DNA from: CAVWCQ01 sp963753545
Lineage (GTDB): Bacteria > Chloroflexota > Anaerolineae > Aggregatilineales > Aggregatilineaceae
NCBI GenBank assembly: GCA_963753545.1
Contig: CAVWCQ010000006.1
Span: 1-11,153 of the forward strand
Direction of reading: 5' to 3'
DNA: 11,153 nucleotides
Position numbers and translations under genes: made by a program. Below, piece after piece: positions 5,826-11,153 of this stretch. Each line of letters starts with the position of its first letter. Position 1 is the first letter of the stretch. The notes below the pieces were generated by a model. That model worked only from the letters and a program-made list of their open reading frames with translations, did not search any database and had not been told where the DNA came from.

Positions 5826-7649
5826 CTATTCCCGCCGCCAATCGGCGACATTCCATATCTCCAAATCCCAGGGTGTGATGTCCAGACCGGTCAGCGAGAC
5901 ACTCGCACCAACGGGCTGGTAGACCTGGATCAATGGAATGACGGCGACATCTTCGGTCAGCAGTTCATTCATCTGGACAAAAAGCTGGCGGCGTTTCTCC
6001 GGGTCCATTTCGGTGACGGACTGCTTATAGAGCGCGTCGTAGGCCGGGTTGCAGTAGCGCGACCAGTTCGACTTCGCCCAGTTATTGCTCATCTGCGCCG
6101 CCTCGTCGCACGTCCAGCCTTTCATATACGCGCCGGGGTCGGGCACTTTGTTACTGAAGGCGAATTCCTCCAGATCAGTATAGAACTGCCGCCGCGTGTT
6201 GGTGGTCCCTTCCACTGGCCCCAGGAAGATGCTTGAATTGATCTGCTTGAGTTCGACTTCAAACCCAATAGCCTCTAACCCGGCCTTGACGATTTCCTGG
6301 GTTTGCTGGCGCTGGGGATTGATCGAAGTCTGGAAAACCAGGCTCAACGAAACACCATCTTTATCGCGGATACCGTCGCTGTCGCTGTCCACCCAACCCG
6401 CCTCATCCAGCAGGCGCGCGGCTTCCTCAGGGTCATACTGATAAGGCACTTTGGACGAGACATATATCGGGGGGGCGACCAGCAGATTATGGTTGACAGC
6501 CCCTGACCGCCCGTACAATTTCCCGACAGCTTCATAATCAACCGCCATCGCAATGGCTTTGCGCACATTCAGATCGGTCAGGAAAGGATGCGAAAATTCC
6601 AGGCTGGCGCGTTCGCCGCCGGCGGTTTCCCGATTGGGATCGGTGAAGTTGAGCATGATACGTTCGCTGAAAGCCGATGCAATGGGGTACGAACGTGCGG
6701 TTCCGTCGGCTTCTAAGTCATTCAGTGTGGCATCATCGACGGCCAGATTCCAGGCGAAGTCTGCGTCGCCGTTTTTGATGGCTTGTGCCGCCAGTACGGC
6801 ATCCACGCCGCCGCCGACCAATTCCACGGTGTCGAAGTAAGGTTTGTCCGTGTCCCGGTAAAACGGATTCGGCTTGTAGATGATTTTGATGGTGTTAACC
6901 GTATCCTCACCGATGATGAGGACATCTTCCGCCCTGAACTCTTCCACATAATAAGGACCTGTGCCGATGGCTTCCAGGTTCGCCGGGGCGTCCGCCGCAT
7001 TGGGGCCGTTATAAGTTTCAAAGCTGTGGCGAGGAATGATCATGCCCTGCGGCCCGACAAACGGCACATCCCAGGCGGGGTTTACGGCTTTGAAATTCAC
7101 CCTGAGCGTGTAATCGTCAACCGCCTCTACGCTTTCCACCGTCGCATAGTTGGGGGCGGACGTAGATTTAACGTCGGGATTGGTCACATACTCAAACGTG
7201 AATACCACATCATCGGCGGTGAAGGGTTCGCCATCGGCCCACTTGACATCCTGCCTGAGCTTCCAGGTGACCGAGCGGCCATCTTCCGCCACGCCGCCGT
7301 TTTCCACGCTGGGAATTTCAGCCGCCAGGAAGGGGACTAACTGGCCCTCGAGGTTGGGGCTGGCAAGCGGTTCATAGGTGAGCCGGCTGGCCGACAGATC
7401 TTTAGTCCCCGCCGACAAGTGCGGGTTCACAATGGTTGGGGCCTGCCAATAGAGCAGCCGCAGCGTTCCTCCCGTGCCGCGTTCGGAAGGGGGTTCCTGG
7501 GTCGCTTCGGCAACGGTGGGCGTGGGCGCACGATTGGATTGCCCCTTATCCTCATCATCCCCGCCGCAAGCAGCTAACAATGCAGCGATCATCAGCACAA
7601 ATGATATGTGCCAGATTGACAGCTTCTTCGCCAATCGGAAGCATTTCAT
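5826..7649 (-). CDS. Extracytoplasmic solute-binding lipoprotein, oligopeptide/dipeptide family 5 (SBP_bac_5)
   Basis: The 607-residue protein has a lipoprotein signal: basic MKCFRLAKKL, a hydrophobic core at 12-26 and the lipobox LAAC with C28 as lipidated residue. A low-complexity linker rich in D, P, T and E follows (31-60). The family 5 fold then starts at GGTLRLLYWQ (60-69). Diagnostic motifs are VTWKLRQDVKWADGEPFTAD (127-146), a TGPYYVEEF stretch (230-238), FLTDLNVRKAIAMAVDYEAV (356-375) and YDPEEAARLLDEAGW (405-419). D421-D429 forms a DxDxDGxxD acidic loop, and C514 and C533 may pair. Relatives are DppA/OppA-type receptors that deliver peptides or other solutes to an ABC permease; the ligand here is unknown. 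The usual permease and ATPase genes are absent from the window, and a hybrid kinase follows 20 nt downstream instead. The ATG at 7649 has GGAG (7664-7661) 11 nt upstream. A sensory role is therefore plausible but inferred. Confidence 0.93.
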   Translation of the reverse strand: MKCFRLAKKLSIWHISFVLMIAALLAACGGDDEDKGQSNRAPTPTVAEATQEPPSERGTGGTLRLLYWQAPTIVNPHLSAGTKDLSASRLTYEPLASPNLEGQLVPFLAAEIPSVENGGVAEDGRSVTWKLRQDVKWADGEPFTADDVVFTFEYVTNPDVKSTSAPNYATVESVEAVDDYTLRVNFKAVNPAWDVPFVGPQGMIIPRHSFETYNGPNAADAPANLEAIGTGPYYVEEFRAEDVLIIGEDTVNTIKIIYKPNPFYRDTDKPYFDTVELVGGGVDAVLAAQAIKNGDADFAWNLAVDDATLNDLEADGTARSYPIASAFSERIMLNFTDPNRETAGGERASLEFSHPFLTDLNVRKAIAMAVDYEAVGKLYGRSGAVNHNLLVAPPIYVSSKVPYQYDPEEAARLLDEAGWVDSDSDGIRDKDGVSLSLVFQTSINPQRQQTQEIVKAGLEAIGFEVELKQINSSIFLGPVEGTTNTRRQFYTDLEEFAFSNKVPDPGAYMKGWTCDEAAQMSNNWAKSNWSRYCNPAYDALYKQSVTEMDPEKRRQLFVQMNELLTEDVAVIPLIQVYQPVGASVSLTGLDITPWDLEIWNVADWRRE

Positions 7650-7698
7650 TGTCAGATTATCTCCGGAATATTCCCAAACAAGGATAAAATGAGAGTTC

Positions 7699-7717
7699 GA
7701 TTCATATCTGATTCATA
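7699..7717. repeat. Tandem 8-bp direct repeat in the operon promoter region
   Basis: GATTCATA occurs twice, at 7699-7706 and 7710-7717, separated by 3 bp, giving an 11-bp period of about one helical turn. It lies between the binding-protein gene and its best promoter candidate, next to the presumed transcription start. Two same-face half-sites of this kind are typical of response-regulator or other dimeric operators, so it is a candidate control site of the minus-strand operon. No DNA-binding regulator gene is present in the window to match it. Confidence 0.35.
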
Positions 7718-7748
7718 ATTGTAGTAACGCCCCTCCTAAGTTGCCCAA
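7718..7748 (-). promoter_or_regulatory. Candidate promoter of the binding protein-kinase operon
   Basis: On the minus strand, TTGGGC (7748-7743) and TACAAT (7723-7718) resemble -35 and -10 boxes with a somewhat long 19-bp spacer. The direct repeat follows immediately downstream. The whole 137-bp stretch 7650-7786 is AT-richer than its flanks and separates two divergent transcription units, so promoters for both are expected here. For the plus side I see only a TATAAA at 7774-7779 without a convincing -35. Confidence 0.3.
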
Positions 7749-7786
7749 AAACAAACAGCCGTAGACTTATCCCTATAAAAAGCCTT

Positions 7787-8086
7787 ATGAGCCGCTCGAT
7801 GCCGCGTTTTGCGCGCGCCCGAAAGGGGCACTTTTCCGATCATGGACCCAACCATGCGCTGCGTGTGCGCTCCTATGCGACCCAGATGGCGCATATATTA
7901 GGACTTAATGCGGCCGAACAGCATTTGCTCCGCGCGGGAGCATTGTTTCTGGAGATTGTCACCGGGGATGAGAGCCACAGTTTTCTTCTCGATCAGGGCA
8001 GCGGCATGATTCAACTGTCCGTCAAAACGCTGCCCTGCCGGGTCCAGATTGGGGGTTTAGGGGAGGATATGCCACAATCAAAATAG
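7787..8086 (+). CDS. Short HD-domain-like remnant without the HD pair (hypothetical)
   Basis: The 99-residue frame has one recognisable portion. NHALRVRSYATQMAHILGLN at 22-41, followed by AAEQHLLRAGALFLEI at 42-57, follows the first helices of HD/HD-GYP phosphohydrolases (H..RV..ya..mA..LGL...e...lr.aallHDIGK). At the position of the metal-binding His-Asp the protein has L55-E56, so that catalytic pair is lost. The remaining 40 residues match nothing I recognise and end at TAG 8084-8086. Full HD-GYP domains need about 150-180 residues. No ribosome binding site precedes the ATG at 7787; a second in-frame ATG is at 7799. It may be a decayed gene fragment, a leaderless small protein, or non-coding. 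It lies divergent from the binding-protein operon and 56 nt before the MinD-like gene. Confidence 0.4.
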   Translation: MSRSMPRFARARKGHFSDHGPNHALRVRSYATQMAHILGLNAAEQHLLRAGALFLEIVTGDESHSFLLDQGSGMIQLSVKTLPCRVQIGGLGEDMPQSK

Positions 8087-8142
8087 CATGAGCTTTGATT
8101 TACCGCGGATAGTTCAGCGCAGCCGCAAAATGGGGGCTAACC

Positions 8143-8898
8143 TTGACCAGTATCATCTCGATTCACTCGTTCCGAGGCGGAACCGGAAAATCCAACACCA
8201 CCGCGAATCTTGCCGCCCTGATGGTAGCTCAGGGAAAACGGGTCTGTGTGATTGACACGGATATTCAGTCACCGGGGATTCACGTGCTGTTCGGGCTATC
8301 CGGCGAATCCATTACCACGTCGCTCAACGATTACCTCTGGCATGGACGCGCGATTAAGGACGTGGCACACGATGTCACCCCGGCCCGAATTGCGAACCAG
8401 GGGGGACGGCTGTTTCTGGTCCCATCCAGTATTCAACCGGGCGAGATCACGCGCGTGCTGCGCGAAGGATATGACGCCAAACAGCTCACACAGGGCTTGC
8501 GCCAATTGGTCACCGAACTTAAGCTAGACGCACTCATCATTGATACCCATCCGGGGCTGAACGAAGAAACACTGCTTTCGCTCGTCATCTCCAACACGCT
8601 GATCATCGTCCTGCGCCCTGATCAGCAAGATTACGAAGGAACCGGCATTACGGTCAGAGTCGCAAAGGAACTGAAAGTCCCGCGTATCCTGCTTGTGGTC
8701 AATAAGACGCCGCCACGTTTTAACCCTCAAGCCGTCCAGCAGAAGGTCGAACAGGCGTATGGCTGCGAAGTGGCGGCGGTGCTGGCCCATTCGGACGAGA
8801 TGATGGAACTGGCGAGCGAAGATATTTTCGCCTTGAGGTATCCCGACCATACGCTGACGGGACAGTACCGTCAGGTCGTCTCCCGATTACTCGGATAA
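8143..8898 (+). CDS. MinD/ParA-like P-loop ATPase
   Basis: The 251-residue protein has the deviant Walker A of the MinD/ParA/SIMIBI class, FRGGTGKSN (10-18), with K16 contacting phosphate. Arg11 stands where the signature Lys of KGGxxK usually is, as I recall is common in the 'SFRGGTGKSN' subgroup. Further motifs are VCVIDTDIQSPG (34-45, D38/D40), LIIDTHPGLN (131-140, Walker B Asp134) and the nucleotide-base region VVNKTPP (185-191). The start is TTG at 8143, with a GGGGG run 6 nt upstream. No ATG or GTG exists in frame between the preceding stop (8110-8112) and this TTG. I see no clear C-terminal amphipathic membrane-targeting helix like that of true MinD. Members dimerise on ATP and position or regulate partner proteins. 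Only 7 nt separate it from the permease gene, so the two are probably co-transcribed and may work together. Confidence 0.9.
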   Translation: MTSIISIHSFRGGTGKSNTTANLAALMVAQGKRVCVIDTDIQSPGIHVLFGLSGESITTSLNDYLWHGRAIKDVAHDVTPARIANQGGRLFLVPSSIQPGEITRVLREGYDAKQLTQGLRQLVTELKLDALIIDTHPGLNEETLLSLVISNTLIIVLRPDQQDYEGTGITVRVAKELKVPRILLVVNKTPPRFNPQAVQQKVEQAYGCEVAAVLAHSDEMMELASEDIFALRYPDHTLTGQYRQVVSRLLG

Positions 8899-8905
8899 AA
8901 CCCAG

Positions 8906-9127
8906 ATGAGCGAATTCTTTTCCCGCGAGGAACTGCTGGGCGGCTTACCTGCCCGGCGAGCGAGTACGCTGCTGTTTGCTATCGAAAGCCGCGCCGCGCA
9001 GTTGGCTGTGCAGTCACGGCAGGCCGCCGCCGGGTACGTGACCGAAGTCACCGCCGCCGAACAGGAACGCGCATTTCTCTCTGCGATCCGTCAGGATCGT
9101 GATCTGCCCGTACAACCGACGATTTAA
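8906..9127 (+). pseudogene. N-terminal piece of the interrupted permease gene (73 codons)
   Basis: This frame starts at ATG 8906, 7 nt after the MinD-like stop, and encodes a soluble helical segment (MSEFFSREELLGGLPARRAS and onward) ending DRDLPVQPTI before TAA at 9125-9127. The next 33 nt remain open in the same frame (DLERYAPQWAS) and join directly to the 654-codon reading frame of the permease. The continuous sense reading across the stop shows that both pieces were one gene, encoding a 739-residue protein if codon 74 is read as an amino acid. CAA (Gln) to TAA needs a single C-to-T change. The segment would be the cytoplasmic N-terminal domain before the membrane part. Alternatives are a sequencing error or stop-codon readthrough. 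Confidence 0.7.
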
Positions 9128-9160
9128 GACCTGGAACGTTACGCACCGCAGTGGGCTTCG

Positions 9161-11125
9161 TTGGTCCCTCCCGATCCAGGTCTACGCGTGGCTGTCGCCA
9201 GGCTGATCGGGGAAAAATACCGCCTCCCCTATGCCCAGGTTCCCGCCTTGAGGCAGGCATTAGGACTGGATGAGGAGACGATCCGCGTTGAGTATGAACG
9301 CCGCTATGGACACCCCCTGGATCAACTGTATGCTGATGCCATCTCGCGACGGGAACATCTGCGCTGGGTGTGGATGCGCTGGGCTGCGCGGCTGGAGAAT
9401 CTGCCCCCCTTTTGGATCGCCTTTGCTTTGACCCTGACCGAGACGGTAGGTGCCAGCATCCTGGCGCTGCCGATTGCGCTGGCCGGAGTTGGACCGTTAG
9501 CCGGAGTGGGGCTGCTGCTCGTGCTGGGACTGATCAATCTGGTAACGATTATCGGAATCGTGGAAGCGATCACGCGCAATGGCAACATGCGCTACGGGAA
9601 TACCTATTTTGGCCGGTTAGTCACCGATTACCTGGGTGATTTTGGCCGGGCGATCCTGACTCCTGCCTTGTTCGCCCTTAGCGTCGTCGTGCTCCTGGCT
9701 TATTACATTGGGATTTCCACGACTCTCGCCGACGCAACAACCATCCCCTCAGCGTGGTGGGGGGTGCTGATATTCCTCGCAGGGATGTACTTCTTGAGGC
9801 GCGAGTTGATCGATGCGACGGTAGCTTCCGCGCTGATCGTGGGTGCATTTTGCCTTGTTCTGCTCCTAACGCTGGCGCTGATGGCGCTGATGCACGCCAG
9901 CACCGACTACCTCTCTTATGTCAATCTGCCCCTGGTCGGCCAGAGCGAGAAGGAATTTGATCCGACCATCCTGAATCTCATTTTCGGCGTGGTGTTGGCG
10001 GCCTATTTCGGACATACGTCGGCGGGCAACGGCGCAAAACTGGTACTGCACCGGGATCCCACTGGGCGAGCACTGTTGTGGGGCAACCTGGCCGCGATGA
10101 GCGTAGCTATGCTGCTTTACTGCTTGTGGATTGTCGCCGTCAACGGAGCCGTTGATTCGACCACGCTGGCCTCCACCGCTGGGACGGTTCTGATCCCCCT
10201 GGCGGATAAAATTGGCGGGGCGGCCCTGGTCCTCGGGTCAATTTATGCGGTCCTGGCGATGGGTATGGGCTCCATCCACATGCAGCTTGGTCTATTTCTG
10301 CAAACACGCGAATGGCTGCCGCCCACGTTGAGTCGTTCAGCACGCTTTTGGGCCGGAATGATCGCGCCGCTCGTGGTGCTGCTGGTTGTCGAATGGCTGC
10401 TCATCACAGGCCGCGAGTCGTTTGCCGGGCTGCTTGGGTTTGTCGGTGCTTTGGCGCTGCCCCTGCTCAGTGGGATTTTTCCCATGCTCTTGCTGGCCGC
10501 CAGCCGCCGCAAAGGGGATTATGTTCCAGGGGTCGTGCTGAGGGCTTTAACTCGTCCCTCCATGATAATATTTGTCTATGCGCTGTATCTCGTGGGTGTT
10601 TTGATACAGGGGCTGGTCATCTGGGAGCGCCCCATTGAACGCGCGGCGGCCGTGGCGGTCGGCCTCTTGATGATCGTTGTCACAGGCATCATCGCATACC
10701 GGGGGGCGTTTGTTCCCCGCGTCGTCATCGAGTTGCGCGTCGAAGCCTCCGACACAGCTAAGCGCGGCTTTTATCAAATGACTGCTGTTGGTCAACCGGT
10801 GGAAGGATCTGTTCAGGCGCGTTATACCAGCGGCGAAGAGACGTTTCACGCGGCCAGCGGCGCGCTGAAGGCGGTTGAGACGTTACGGGCGATAACGTTT
10901 GAGTTACCGATCTCTGACGTGCGAGAACTCAAAGTCTGGGCGCACCAGATCACGCCCGAGGGCCAATCGCTGCCGCTCGTTTTCGACCTGGACTCCGAGC
11001 TGAGCGGCCATCCCGAACCAATACCTTTGGAAGGCCAGGTCATTATCCCGGTCACGGACAAGCGACACCAGTTGACCATTTCGCTGACTTGCGAAAAAGG
11101 TCTTGAATTAGAAGCGAAAGCGTGA
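9161..11125 (+). CDS. Amino-acid-permease-like membrane protein (main part of interrupted gene)
   Basis: The first possible start after the in-frame TAA is TTG 9161, without a ribosome binding site; the first in-frame ATG is at 9374 (residue 72), just before TM1. Residues 1-80 are a cytoplasmic helical region continuing the N-terminal domain. About 11-12 membrane segments follow, near 84-108, 110-136, 163-190, 198-212, 219-244, 268-288, 306-329, 348-372, 395-415, 423-446, 466-487 and 493-514. TM1 has TETVGASILALPIALAG (93-109), the broken-helix GxxxLALP pattern of APC-superfamily amino acid permeases, closest in style to the aromatic/AAAP-type branches. A C-terminal domain of about 135 residues, apparently beta-rich and soluble, follows (518-654), which ordinary permeases lack. 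Substrate is unknown. It sits in the same transcription unit as the MinD-like ATPase. If the upstream stop is real, the protein lacks its N-terminal domain or is not made. Confidence 0.8.
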   Translation: MVPPDPGLRVAVARLIGEKYRLPYAQVPALRQALGLDEETIRVEYERRYGHPLDQLYADAISRREHLRWVWMRWAARLENLPPFWIAFALTLTETVGASILALPIALAGVGPLAGVGLLLVLGLINLVTIIGIVEAITRNGNMRYGNTYFGRLVTDYLGDFGRAILTPALFALSVVVLLAYYIGISTTLADATTIPSAWWGVLIFLAGMYFLRRELIDATVASALIVGAFCLVLLLTLALMALMHASTDYLSYVNLPLVGQSEKEFDPTILNLIFGVVLAAYFGHTSAGNGAKLVLHRDPTGRALLWGNLAAMSVAMLLYCLWIVAVNGAVDSTTLASTAGTVLIPLADKIGGAALVLGSIYAVLAMGMGSIHMQLGLFLQTREWLPPTLSRSARFWAGMIAPLVVLLVVEWLLITGRESFAGLLGFVGALALPLLSGIFPMLLLAASRRKGDYVPGVVLRALTRPSMIIFVYALYLVGVLIQGLVIWERPIERAAAVAVGLLMIVVTGIIAYRGAFVPRVVIELRVEASDTAKRGFYQMTAVGQPVEGSVQARYTSGEETFHAASGALKAVETLRAITFELPISDVRELKVWAHQITPEGQSLPLVFDLDSELSGHPEPIPLEGQVIIPVTDKRHQLTISLTCEKGLELEAKA

Positions 11126-11153
11126 AATCTCTCCCGGTAACGCGGACCGAACC
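11122..11153 (+). CDS. Possible start of a further gene (partial)
   Basis: GTG at 11122 overlaps the permease stop TGA (11123-11125) in a GTGA arrangement, and the frame stays open to the window edge (VKSLPVTRTE). Such overlaps are frequent in operons, but no convincing ribosome binding site is present and only ten codons are visible, so this is tentative. Confidence 0.2.
   Translation, partial: MKSLPVTRTE

Noticed and set aside
6361..6390. DxDxDGxxD acidic loop in the binding protein as an EF-hand calcium sensor
   Set aside because: This loop is common in family 5 binding proteins after the 'LLDEAGW' helix, so it is not by itself evidence for calcium sensing.

Overview
The window looks like chromosomal DNA of a Chloroflexota (Anaerolineae-like) bacterium. 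This is an inference from protein style: a lipoprotein solute-binding protein with an Ala-Ala-Cys lipobox, a large HAMP-GAF hybrid histidine kinase, a GAF protein of the type seen in Chloroflexota and Cyanobacteria, and a MinD-like ATPase with an F-R-G-G-T-G-K-S P-loop. The DNA is moderately GC-rich. I see no rRNA, tRNA, CRISPR array, transposase or phage gene.

Layout. Positions 1-104 hold the C-terminal end of an unrecognised plus-strand gene. A SnoaL-like/ester-cyclase small protein follows (186-605), with a 12-bp hairpin just before its ribosome binding site. An intergenic stretch (606-820) carries an imperfect inverted repeat that looks like an interspersed palindromic element, then a second small hairpin. 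Next is a short SRPBCC (START-like) protein (821-1105) that lacks its usual C-terminal third.

The minus strand from 7649 to 1177 is a compact four-gene operon, read in this order: extracytoplasmic solute-binding lipoprotein of the oligopeptide family (5826-7649), 1097-residue hybrid histidine kinase (2512-5805), stand-alone receiver protein (2131-2508), GAF/coiled-coil protein (1177-2124). Gaps are 20, 3 and 6 nt. No permease or ABC ATPase gene accompanies the binding protein. The simplest reading is a sensing module: a lipid-anchored receptor hands ligand information to the kinase's long extracytoplasmic helical domain, and the signal passes to receivers and a GAF output or modulator protein. 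The kinase ends in a second, shortened receiver domain that has lost its phospho-acceptor Asp.

Divergent from this operon, on the plus strand, are a short HD-domain-like remnant without its HD catalytic pair (7787-8086), a MinD/ParA-like ATPase starting at TTG (8143-8898), and 7 nt later a large amino-acid-permease-like membrane protein. The permease is split by one in-frame TAA (9125-9127) into a 73-residue N-terminal piece and a 654-codon remainder in the same frame. The final bases may begin another gene, overlapping the permease stop as GTGA.

The points most worth a second look are the binding-protein/kinase/receiver/GAF operon without transporter genes, the nonsense codon splitting the permease beside a MinD-like ATPase, and several eroded genes (SRPBCC, HD remnant, pseudo-receiver).
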